64,000 bases of DNA from NCBI GenBank assembly GCA_016708765.1, contig JADJFD010000001.1:310001-374000 (forward strand), in the 5' to 3' direction. This DNA comes from Chitinophagaceae bacterium. GTDB taxonomy: Bacteria; Bacteroidota; Bacteroidia; Chitinophagales; Chitinophagaceae. Below are positions 56,457 to 64,000 of this stretch, one piece after another. Within the stretch, counting starts at the first letter, position 1. Every line of letters starts with the position of its first letter. A program made the translations under genes and the position numbers. The notes below the pieces were generated by a model. That model made no database searches. It was not told where the DNA came from and saw nothing but the letters and a program-made list of their open reading frames with translations.

Positions 56457-57830
56457 ATGAAAAAAGTCATCTTATTTTCAGCCATTTGTCTGGCAGCATT
56501 TAGTGCAACTTCTCAGAAATACAGCGATATTAAAAATCTTATGCTTTTAAATCAGTTTGAAAAGGCTAAAACTGAATTTGATAAGGCAATTACAAATGCA
56601 AAGTTTGCCGGTAATGCAGAAGCATACATATTGAAAACAGCCATATATACTGGTTTAGCTTCAAGCACAGCCTTAAAAAACACACCTGATGGAGCTAAGT
56701 ATATTGATGAGGCCTTTACGGCTTTTAAGAAATACAAAGAAATGGATGCTTCTATGGCATTAGCAACAGATCCGATTTACCAGAATGGACCTGTTAACTT
56801 GTATTCAAATTTATATTCATCAGGCTATGATGCTTATTCCAAAAACAATTGGCAACCAGCATTTGAAAAACTAAAAAGTGCCGTTGAAATGTCTGATGTT
56901 TTACTTGGCCTTAAGATACTTACAGTTCCCATTGATACGAATGTTTTAATACTTGCAGGTATTACTGCTGAAAAAAGTAATAATAGAGATGATGCCGCAA
57001 AATTTTATGGACGTCTGGCTGATGCTAAAGTAACGGGTGATGGCTTTGAAAGTGTTTATCGTTATATGGTTAGCTATTCTGTAGATAAAAAGGATATGGC
57101 CGCATTCGAAAGATATAAAAAATTAGGCATTGAGCTTTTTCCAAAAAGTGAATTTTTCACTTATGACAAAGTAGATTTTGCAGTTGGGCTTGCAGAAGGA
57201 TTTGAAAACAAAAAGAAAGCATTAGACGAAGTGCTTGCAACTGATCCAACTAATTACAAAGCGAACCAGATACTGGGAGAAATTATATATGACACTTTAA
57301 ATTCAGATAAAGAAGGTGCTGTACTTCCAGCTAATGCTGCAGAATTGGAGAAAACAATGGTAAGTTCTTTTTTAAAAGCAGCAGCAGCAAAGCCAGAATC
57401 TGAAATTTCATACCTATACTTAGGTGATCACTTTATCAATAAAGCGTCTAAAATAAATGATGCAAGATCAGCACATGTCGCCGATATGAAAAACAGAACT
57501 AAACCGGGAACAATGGCTTCTAAAGAAGATGTGGCAAAAAGAGACCAATTGGATGCACAATATGGAGAAGAATTAGAAAAAGCAAAAGAACCATATGAAA
57601 AAGCAGCTGCAATGTTTGCTGCCAGAGTAAAAGCAAATAACGGACTTGAATTAAGAGATAAAGAGCAATATAAAAAGTCTATCAATTATTTGTCAGAGAT
57701 AGCTATGTTTAAAAGAATTCAGGCTAAAGGCAAACCTGCTGAAGTAACAAAATACACAGCCGAAGAAAAGAAGTGGAATGAGTTGTACGATACAATTAAT
57801 GCAATACCTACTCTTAAGAAGGATCATTAA
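56457..57830 (+). CDS. Secreted TPR-containing protein of unknown function
   Basis: The 457-residue product has a signal peptide ending ATSQ. Helical repeats include YSDIKNLMLLNQFEKAKTEF, YSSGYDAYSKNNWQPAFEKL, AAKFYGRLADAKVTGDGFES and an end region rich in Lys/Glu helices (AAAMFAARVKANNGLELRDK). It has no known catalytic motif. It lies 20 bp after gyrA and may be read through from it. It ends with a terminator. Confidence 0.72.
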   Translation: MKKVILFSAICLAAFSATSQKYSDIKNLMLLNQFEKAKTEFDKAITNAKFAGNAEAYILKTAIYTGLASSTALKNTPDGAKYIDEAFTAFKKYKEMDASMALATDPIYQNGPVNLYSNLYSSGYDAYSKNNWQPAFEKLKSAVEMSDVLLGLKILTVPIDTNVLILAGITAEKSNNRDDAAKFYGRLADAKVTGDGFESVYRYMVSYSVDKKDMAAFERYKKLGIELFPKSEFFTYDKVDFAVGLAEGFENKKKALDEVLATDPTNYKANQILGEIIYDTLNSDKEGAVLPANAAELEKTMVSSFLKAAAAKPESEISYLYLGDHFINKASKINDARSAHVADMKNRTKPGTMASKEDVAKRDQLDAQYGEELEKAKEPYEKAAAMFAARVKANNGLELRDKEQYKKSINYLSEIAMFKRIQAKGKPAEVTKYTAEEKKWNELYDTINAIPTLKKDH

Positions 57831-57850
57831 TCTGATAAAACTAATAATAA

Positions 57851-57887
57851 GAAAGCACCAATTCGAAAGAGTTGGGGTTTTCTTTAT
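57851..57887 (+). terminator. Rho-independent terminator after the TPR gene
   Basis: The stem CCAATTC/GAGTTGG (one wobble) has loop gaaa and outer A/T pairing, and ends in a T-rich tract (ttttcttta), 20-50 bp past the stop. Confidence 0.7.
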
Positions 57888-58057
57888 TTAATGGGGTATA
57901 ACTATGCTATCAATTATGCAACTAATTGAGCATGAGTTTATCATTTGTTTAACATAATGTAAATTATAAGAAAAATATTACATTTTAAACTCATCCAACA
58001 GTTCATTCATACAAACGAACTTAATAATTTAGCTTAACCATTAATACACCAATTTAA

Positions 58058-58566
58058 ATGAATCTTAAAGAGAAAATCCTTTTAGAACATACAAAGACTA
58101 ATCGGGAAGAAATAGTAAACTGGATTGGCAGTAATCAAACTCGGTTTGATGAACTAGTGAAGTTATTTTTGGGTAATGATAAATTAATAACTCAACGTTC
58201 TGGCTGGCCATTAAGTTTTGCTGGTATTGCACATCCGGAATTCATTCCAAAGCATCTTGGGAAGCTAGTAACTAATTTAAAGCAAAAAGATCTGCATGAC
58301 GCTGTAAAAGAAATACCATCCGGCTTTTACAAGAAATTTCCATTCCAGAGAAATACCAAGGTGATGTAATGAATATCTGTTTCGATTTTATTATTTCTCC
58401 AACAGAAAAGCCAGCTATCAAGGCATTTTCGCTTACTGTATTAGAAAACCTTTCAAAAGAATATCCTGAAATAAAACAAGAACTAAAAACAGTGATTGAA
58501 GATCGTTGGGATTATGAGACAGCAGCTTTTCATTCAAGAGCCAAAAAAATACTTAAGAATCTTTAG
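58058..58566 (+). pseudogene. HEAT-like helical protein, frameshifted
   Basis: ATG 58058 opens MNLKEKILLEHTKTNREEIV, then WIGSNQTRFDELVKLFLGND. A four-A run (58306-58309) lacks one base; repair joins LHDAVK to RNTIRLLQEISIPEKYQGDV and NICFDFIISPTEKPAIKAFS, giving ~169 residues. All-helical, HEAT/ARM-like; homologues are often mislabelled adenylosuccinate lyase. The function is unknown. The 3' end overlaps the convergent ndh gene by 14 bp. Confidence 0.72.
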
Positions 58567-59836
58567 CATCTTCATTCCTATCAAACTCTTTAAATATCAA
58601 CCGCAAATTCTGATCGTATGTTATATAACTGTACATCCAGTTAAAGAATACGAAGAATCTATTCTTTACTCCAAGTATCAACATCAGGTGCAATCCCATC
58701 CAGATAAGCCAGGCAAAAAATCCTCCAAAATGTAATTTAGGTTTTGGAATATCTACTACAGCCAAATTACGGCCTACAGTTGCCATTGAACCTTTATCCT
58801 TGTATTCAAATTCATACTGACGGTCTAGATTAGACTTTCTTTCTATCAAACGTAAATTACCTGCTACCAAATCCGCTTGCTGCATTGCCACCGGAGCCAC
58901 TTGTGGTAAACCAGTGCTAAACTTTGGTGTTTCCAAATAAGCAAGATCCCCAATTGCATAGATATTATTAAATCCTTGCACTAAACATCGCCGGTCTGTT
59001 TTAATACGATTCCCTTTTCCAATTAAAGAACTATCAATACCAGCTGGCACATTGCCTTTAATACCTGCAGCCCAAATTACAGTGGATGTTGGTATCTCAT
59101 CTCCATTTTGTAACATAATATTTTGGCCATCATAATCTTTCACCAACGTATTTGTCATTACAGTTACTCCTAACCTGTTCAAGTATTTTCCAGATTGCTT
59201 CGAGGATTTTTCACTCATAGCGGCTAATGTTTTATCAGCTCCTTCTAATAAATAGATATTCATTTTTGAAAAATCCAACTCAGGAAAATCTTTTGGCAAG
59301 ACATACTTCTTCATTTCTGCCAATGCACCGGAGACCTCCACTCCTGTTGGTCCTCCACCTACAACTACAATATTCATCATTCGTTGTAGTTCTAATTCAT
59401 TTTTTATACTATGAGCTTTTTCAAAAAGTTGTAGTAATTTATGGCGGATCTGCAATGCTTCTACTGTTGACTTCATTGGAAAAGCATGAGCTTCCAATTG
59501 CTTTTTGCCGAAGAAATTTGTATCAGCTCCTGTTGCCAGAACCAGTACATCATAACTTATCTCTTCAACATCTGTTATTACTTTATTTTCAGCAGGAACA
59601 ACTTCTGACAGATTACATAATCGTATTCTTACATTTTTACTTTTCTGAAACACTTTACGAAGAGGAAATGAAATATTACTTGCATCCAATCCGGCTGTAG
59701 CTACTTGGTAAAAAAGAGGCTGAAATTGATGATAATTAAAACGGTCAATCAGGATTACTTCGAAGCCAGGTTTGTTATTCAGTTTTCTTGCCAGTCTTAA
59801 CCCTCCGAGTCCTGCGCCGACTATTACGACTTTCAT
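58553..59836 (-). CDS. ndh: Type II NADH dehydrogenase (NDH-2)
   Basis: The 427-residue FAD enzyme passes electrons from NADH to quinone without pumping protons. It has the N-terminal dinucleotide fold VVIVGAGLGGLRLARKL, then PLFYQVATAGLD (quinone-site region), VVVGGGPTGVEVSGALAEM (NADH fold) and IYAIGDLA (FAD tail). A C-terminal amphipathic helix/membrane region (FFAWLIWMGLHLMLIL) anchors it to the inner membrane. Its promoter carries a 36-bp perfect palindrome. Confidence 0.9.
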   Translation of the reverse strand: MKVVIVGAGLGGLRLARKLNNKPGFEVILIDRFNYHQFQPLFYQVATAGLDASNISFPLRKVFQKSKNVRIRLCNLSEVVPAENKVITDVEEISYDVLVLATGADTNFFGKKQLEAHAFPMKSTVEALQIRHKLLQLFEKAHSIKNELELQRMMNIVVVGGGPTGVEVSGALAEMKKYVLPKDFPELDFSKMNIYLLEGADKTLAAMSEKSSKQSGKYLNRLGVTVMTNTLVKDYDGQNIMLQNGDEIPTSTVIWAAGIKGNVPAGIDSSLIGKGNRIKTDRRCLVQGFNNIYAIGDLAYLETPKFSTGLPQVAPVAMQQADLVAGNLRLIERKSNLDRQYEFEYKDKGSMATVGRNLAVVDIPKPKLHFGGFFAWLIWMGLHLMLILGVKNRFFVFFNWMYSYITYDQNLRLIFKEFDRNEDAKDS

Positions 59837-59855
59837 GTTGTTTGATTTTGTAGTA

Positions 59856-59896
59856 CAAATTTACAGTATTTTCAATAATTATTGAAAATACTGTAA
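59856..59896 (-). promoter_or_regulatory. ndh promoter with 36-bp perfect palindrome
   Basis: On the minus strand TAAATTTG (plus 59856-59863) is a perfect TAnnTTTG -7 box, 20 bp before the ATG. It overlaps the end of a 36-bp perfect palindrome (59861-59896; half-site ttacagtattttcaataa), which would cover the rest of the promoter, as an operator does. The palindrome also lies 60 bp past the serA stop, so a termination role is possible, but no T run follows on that strand. Confidence 0.6.
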
Positions 59897-59955
59897 ATAA
59901 ATATCCAGATTTAATTACCCAAGTAATTCTCCTTCCAATCTGGAATACTCACATT

Positions 59956-61194
59956 TTAATACAACATCCTCACCTTAATCGTCTCCTTCACTTCTTTTAA
60001 AAGTTGCAATGCTCTTGAAGATAATTGCTTATCTACATCCAACACTACATAACCAATCTCTTCATTTGTTTTAAGATACTGACCCAGTATGTTGATCTTG
60101 TTTTTAGAAAGCTGTGTATTGATTTCAGAAAGTACACCCGGTACATTATTATGTATATGCAAAATACGATGGCTTCCCTCCTGTGGCGGCAATGCCAATG
60201 CAGGTATGGACTGCGAACCAAAAGTGATTCCTTTTTCCAGGTAGTTAAAAAGCTTCAAGCTAACATCTTCACCAATATTTTGCTGTGCTTCTTCCGTAGA
60301 ACCGCCAATATGTGGAGTGAGCAAAACATTCGGGCAATCCTGCAACGGCGTACGGAAGCGGTCGCCGTTTTTTTCAGGTTCCACTGGAAAAACATCTATT
60401 GCTGCGCCTGCAATATGTCCATCCAGAATTAATTTTCGCAACATTCCCAGATCTACTACTTCTCCCCTTGCATAGTTAATAAGTATTGATCCTTTCTTAC
60501 AATGCTTCAAGTTAATCTTGCCAAGTAAATTTTTTGTTTGCGAATTATCCGGCACATGCAAAGTGATGATATCGGCTTTGCCCAATAATGTTTTTAATGA
60601 TTTTGCATCTTCGGCATTGCCAAGTGGCAGTTTAGTTTCCACATCATAAAAAATAACTTTCAATCCCAATGCTTCCGCCAATACACTTACCTGAGAACCG
60701 ATATTTCCATACCCAATAATGCCAATTGTTTTTCCTCGTAGCTCATAACTTCCCTGCGATTCTTTCATCCAGATGCCTTCATGAGCTGCTTTGTTTTTAT
60801 CAGGAATTCTTCTTATCAGCATGATGGCGGCACCAATCACTAATTCTGCAACAGATCTTGTATTAGAATAAGGCGCATTAAATACAGCAACGCCACTCTT
60901 TGTTGCTTCATCAAGATCAACCTGATTAACACCAATACAAAAGCAACCGATGGCTTGTAATTTTTTTGCGGCAGCTAAAACATTTTTTGTAATTAATGTT
61001 TTGGAACGAATACCAAGAATATGAACATCTTTAATTTCTTTGATCAGTTCTTCTTCCGTCATCGCTTTCGAAATTTTTTCTACCTGCACATAACCATGTC
61101 CACGGAAGTTCTTTACCGCCTTATCACTTATATTTTCAAGGAATAGTATTTTGATTTTTTCTTTTGGATAACTTGTTATATCTGTTTTTGCCAT
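59956..61194 (-). CDS. serA: D-3-phosphoglycerate dehydrogenase
   Basis: Oxidises 3-phosphoglycerate to 3-phosphohydroxypyruvate, the first step of serine synthesis. The 412-residue product has the N-terminal fold (ILGIRSKTLITKNVLAAAKK), the NAD-binding GKTIGIIGYGNIGSQVSVLA, the active-site Arg/Glu/His set (NYARGEVVDLGML, DVFPVEPEKN, LLTPHIGGSTEEAQ) and a C-terminal ACT domain (ILHIHNNVPGVLSEINTQLS) for feedback by serine. A TAtaTTTG box at 61199-61206 abuts the ATG. It is divergent from the beta-lactamase-like gene. Confidence 0.93.
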   Translation of the reverse strand: MAKTDITSYPKEKIKILFLENISDKAVKNFRGHGYVQVEKISKAMTEEELIKEIKDVHILGIRSKTLITKNVLAAAKKLQAIGCFCIGVNQVDLDEATKSGVAVFNAPYSNTRSVAELVIGAAIMLIRRIPDKNKAAHEGIWMKESQGSYELRGKTIGIIGYGNIGSQVSVLAEALGLKVIFYDVETKLPLGNAEDAKSLKTLLGKADIITLHVPDNSQTKNLLGKINLKHCKKGSILINYARGEVVDLGMLRKLILDGHIAGAAIDVFPVEPEKNGDRFRTPLQDCPNVLLTPHIGGSTEEAQQNIGEDVSLKLFNYLEKGITFGSQSIPALALPPQEGSHRILHIHNNVPGVLSEINTQLSKNKINILGQYLKTNEEIGYVVLDVDKQLSSRALQLLKEVKETIKVRMLY

Positions 61195-61251
61195 GTTGCA
61201 AATATAAATTGGAGATTATTACCATTTTCAAGATTATGGGGAAAACGAAGG

Positions 61252-61283
61252 TTTGTTTGAATAAATTTACACTCATACATTTG
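61252..61283 (+). promoter_or_regulatory. Promoter of the beta-lactamase-like gene
   Basis: TTTG (61252-61255), then a 20-bp spacer, then TACATTTG (61276-61283), matches the full Bacteroidota -33/-7 pattern. It lies 17 bp before the TTG start, consistent with a short leader. Confidence 0.6.
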
Positions 61284-61299
61284 TCAAAATCGGATTGTA

Positions 61300-62556
61300 T
61301 TGAAAAACCTGTTCTTATTTGCTGTATTGCTATGTCTTTATGTTTCTTGTAATACTTCTTCTGGTAAAGGAAAGCCTGAGGATGATTCGCTGCAATATTA
61401 TCCTCCAACGCCGGGAAAACTTGATAAAGAAGATTTCCGTTCTTACTATCGCCAACTCAGCAGTTTTTTTGATACCGGTCTTCTAAAATCAGGGTTTAAT
61501 GGTGGTATTCTCATTGCTAAAGATGGAAATATTATTTATGAAAAGTATCAAGGGAAAGTTGATCTTCGAAAAAATGATTCTATTACCAGCAATACTTCTT
61601 TTCATATTGCTTCAACCAGCAAAACATTTACAGCCATCGCTATACTAAGGCTTATTCAGGAAAATCAACTTTCACTTAATGATACGATAGCAAAATTCTT
61701 TCCCGGATTCCCCTATGCTGATATTACCGTGAAATTGTTGCTGTCGCACCGTAGTGGCTTACCTAATTACCTCTATTTTATGTCGAACAGTAATTGGGAT
61801 AAGAAGAAGTATGTAACTAACGAAGATGTATTACAGTTTTTAATCAATGAAAAGCCAAACAAAAGTTACTCGCCTGATAAACGTTTCAACTATTGTAATA
61901 CCAACTTTGTTCTACTTGCATTTATAGTTGATAGAATAACAGGAAAATCTTTTCCGGAATATATGCAGCAAAAAATATTCAACCCATTGCAAATGGCAAA
62001 TTCTTTTGTGTTCACCTATAAAGACACATTGTCAGCCACTACTTCATTTACTTATAACGGCACTTTTTGGAATAATGACTTTCTGGATATCACCTACGGC
62101 GATAAAAATATCTATTCAACACCACTAGATTTATTAAAATGGGATCAGGCATTGTATACCGATCAGCTACTAAATTCCGCATTATTGGATTCGGCATTTG
62201 CACCACATAGTTTTGAAAAGCCTTCCATACATAATTATGGATTAGGATGGCGACTTCAGCTGTTGCCCAATGGTAAAAAAGTTGTGTATCATTTTGGTAA
62301 ATGGCATGGTTTCAATGCATCATTTGCGAGGTTAATCGATGAAAAGGCAACGATAATTATTTTGGGAAATAAATTCAATAGAAATATTTATGGGGCTGCA
62401 AGTCAGTGTTATGACATCTTTGGCGATTATATGCAAACCCGCCAGCCGCAAAATGATGACAGTGAGAATCCTGAAGCCGTTGTAAAAGAAACCAAAAAGG
62501 AAACAAAGTCAACTTCTCCGGCAAAGCCAAAGGCTGATGTAAAAAAAAGACGATAA
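61300..62556 (+). CDS. Class C beta-lactamase-like serine hydrolase lipoprotein
   Basis: The 418-residue product has a TTG start at 61300 and a lipobox near LYVSC. It has the penicillin-binding-like fold with SxxK (ASTSKTFTAIAI, near residue 105), Y-x-N as FNYCNTNF and the KTG-equivalent HFGKWHG. The C-terminus is a basic tail (KETKKETK and KPKADVKKRR). It could be a D-peptidase, esterase or penicillin-interactive protein; actual beta-lactam cleavage is not implied. It diverges from serA with a clean promoter. Confidence 0.82.
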   Translation: MKNLFLFAVLLCLYVSCNTSSGKGKPEDDSLQYYPPTPGKLDKEDFRSYYRQLSSFFDTGLLKSGFNGGILIAKDGNIIYEKYQGKVDLRKNDSITSNTSFHIASTSKTFTAIAILRLIQENQLSLNDTIAKFFPGFPYADITVKLLLSHRSGLPNYLYFMSNSNWDKKKYVTNEDVLQFLINEKPNKSYSPDKRFNYCNTNFVLLAFIVDRITGKSFPEYMQQKIFNPLQMANSFVFTYKDTLSATTSFTYNGTFWNNDFLDITYGDKNIYSTPLDLLKWDQALYTDQLLNSALLDSAFAPHSFEKPSIHNYGLGWRLQLLPNGKKVVYHFGKWHGFNASFARLIDEKATIIILGNKFNRNIYGAASQCYDIFGDYMQTRQPQNDDSENPEAVVKETKKETKSTSPAKPKADVKKRR

Positions 62557-62597
62557 TCATCCAGATTCCGAAAATTGTTTTGCAACTTTAGAGAGTC

Positions 62598-64000
62598 ATG
62601 AAAATTCTTTCTGCTCCGCAAATAAGGCTATGGGATGAATTCACCATTCAGCATGAACCTATTTCTTCCATCGACCTGATGGAAAGAGCCGCTTTACGAT
62701 GTACAGAATGGCTTGTTGAACAATATCCGGCTGAAACTTCTTTTGGAATATTTTGTGGCAAAGGAAATAATGGTGGCGATGGATTAGCCATTGCAAGATT
62801 GCTGTTAGAAAGAAACTATGCTGTTACAATTCACATTCTAGAGTTTGGTCATTTAGGAACAGATGATTTTCAGGCTAACCTTACTAGACTACATCATATC
62901 CATTCGTCTGATATTCACTTCATTCAATCAGAGCAACATCTTCATCCAATTCCAGATGGACAAATAATAATTGACGCCATTCTTGGTGCTGGCATCAACA
63001 GAAAAGTTGAAGGAATAACAGCAAGCCTTATCGACCATATGAATGCTTCTGGTGCTGAGATTGTTTCGATAGATATTCCAAGTGGTCTTTTTGTTGACAA
63101 ATCTTCAAAAGGCATCAAAGCTATAAAAGCAAATCATACGCTAAGTTTTCAGTGTTACAAAATGGCGTTGCTTGTTCCGGAGAATAGTGATGCAATTGGT
63201 GAAGTACATATTCTTGATATCGGCCTGCTCAATGATTTTTATAAAACAGAGGAATCGAAATTCGAAATAATTGATCAGCAAATAATACTGTCAATTTACA
63301 AGCCACGGAACAAATTTGCTCACAAAGGAAATTTTGGTCATGCTCTTTTGATTGCAGGTAGCTATGGCAAAACAGGTGCTGCAGTTTTATCTGCGAAAGC
63401 CTGTTTGCGGAGTGGTGTTGGTTTATTGACTTGCCATATCCCAAAATGCGGATATGATATTTTACAAATAACAGTTCCAGAAGCGATGGTTGAAACAGAT
63501 TTGAATGCTGAATTCATTTCAAAAGTTGAAATCGATGCTCAAAAATATTCAGCAATAGGAATCGGTCCGGGAATTGGAACTGAAGCAGCAACAAAACTGA
63601 TGTTGAAAGAATTAATTACATCATGTAAGGCGGGAGTTGTTTTGGATGCCGATGCTTTAAATATTCTTGCTGCAGAAAAAGAATTAATCGCATTAATTCC
63701 TGAAGAATCAATTCTTACTCCGCATCCAAAAGAGTTTGAACGGTTATTTGGAAAATGGGAAAACGATTTTGAAAAAATACAACTCGCAGTTACTAAAGCA
63801 GTTGAATTAAAGTGTTTTATAGTTTTAAAAGGTCATCATACAGTAATTGCAACTCCAGGCGGCATAGCTTATTTTAATGCTACTGGAAATGCAGGTATGG
63901 CTACTGGCGGCAGCGGTGATGTTTTAACAGGTATTCTTACAGGTTTACTGGCACAGGGTTACAGTTCTGCTGAAGCTGCAATACTTGGAGTTTATTTACA
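62598..64000 (+). CDS. nnr: Bifunctional NAD(P)HX repair enzyme Nnr, 3' end outside window
   Basis: Repairs hydrated NAD(P)H: the epimerase (NnrE) interconverts R- and S-NAD(P)HX, and the dehydratase (NnrD) dehydrates S-NAD(P)HX using ADP. ATG 62598 opens MKILSAPQIRLWDE. The epimerase half has GIFCGKGNNGGDGLAIARLL and IVSIDIPSGLFVDKSS. The dehydratase half follows: FGHALLIAGSYGKTGAAVLS, AIGIGPGIGTEAATKLM, LTPHPKEFERLFG and the metal/ADP site NAGMATGGSGDVLTGILTGL. 467 codons are visible and the frame stays open at the window end. Confidence 0.93.
   Translation, partial: MKILSAPQIRLWDEFTIQHEPISSIDLMERAALRCTEWLVEQYPAETSFGIFCGKGNNGGDGLAIARLLLERNYAVTIHILEFGHLGTDDFQANLTRLHHIHSSDIHFIQSEQHLHPIPDGQIIIDAILGAGINRKVEGITASLIDHMNASGAEIVSIDIPSGLFVDKSSKGIKAIKANHTLSFQCYKMALLVPENSDAIGEVHILDIGLLNDFYKTEESKFEIIDQQIILSIYKPRNKFAHKGNFGHALLIAGSYGKTGAAVLSAKACLRSGVGLLTCHIPKCGYDILQITVPEAMVETDLNAEFISKVEIDAQKYSAIGIGPGIGTEAATKLMLKELITSCKAGVVLDADALNILAAEKELIALIPEESILTPHPKEFERLFGKWENDFEKIQLAVTKAVELKCFIVLKGHHTVIATPGGIAYFNATGNAGMATGGSGDVLTGILTGLLAQGYSSAEAAILGVYL

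Overview
The window is a piece of a low-GC, AT-rich Bacteroidota chromosome, most like Chitinophagaceae. The evidence is the gene set: SusC-like TonB receptor, BT_3928/DoxX, DUF1599, DUF721 beside recF, FKBP lipoprotein, RlmL-type THUMP methyltransferase with NPEY, and a sirtuin without zinc cysteines. Shine-Dalgarno sequences are absent, and several promoters have a TAnnTTTG -7 box. I saw no rRNA, prophage, CRISPR array or classical insertion sequence.

Layout. 1-5700: a divergent cell-envelope locus with a FecR-like/TPR protein, a CHASE2 membrane protein and a secreted caspase-like protease carrying about 17 TPRs. 5700-7000: one tRNA-Arg preceded by a broken half copy, then two secreted paralogues. 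7100-11500: histidine catabolism (hutH, hutU) split by deoD, which is bracketed by hairpin repeats; hutU carries two in-frame repeat-like insertions. 11500-27300: mixed genes, including an UPF1-like helicase, DinB-like proteins, an M1 peptidase, a large Asp-box protein, a histone-H1-like protein, a TonB receptor and a PQQ-type sugar dehydrogenase. 27300-33300: small accessory genes, many broken. 33300-43300: a housekeeping run (ndk, nrnA, FKBP, folP, an ABC permease). 43579-44502: an ~0.9 kb module with 17-bp perfect terminal inverted repeats, a solo GIY-YIG nuclease gene and four hairpin repeats, lying between DUF721 and recF. 45600-64000: radical SAM, pdhA, ribH, LutA-like, fasciclin, EVE and sirtuin genes, saccharopine dehydrogenase, gyrA, type II NADH dehydrogenase, serA, a class C beta-lactamase-like protein, and the Nnr NAD(P)HX repair enzyme running off the right edge.

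Data quality. At least 13 genes, including essential gyrA, are each broken by a single-base indel, mostly one base lost in an A/T homopolymer, and each rejoins its family's sequence after a one-base correction. The simplest reading is uncorrected sequencing error, so these genes are annotated over their full repaired extent. Genes that look truly degraded are the N-terminally truncated cyclase at 30819-32077 and probably the glyoxalase-like gene at 45670-45933.

Best candidates for something new: the GIY-YIG/hairpin-repeat module, the caspase-TPR/CHASE2/FecR locus, the repeat insertions inside hutU, and a 36-bp perfect palindrome overlapping the predicted promoter of the NADH dehydrogenase gene.
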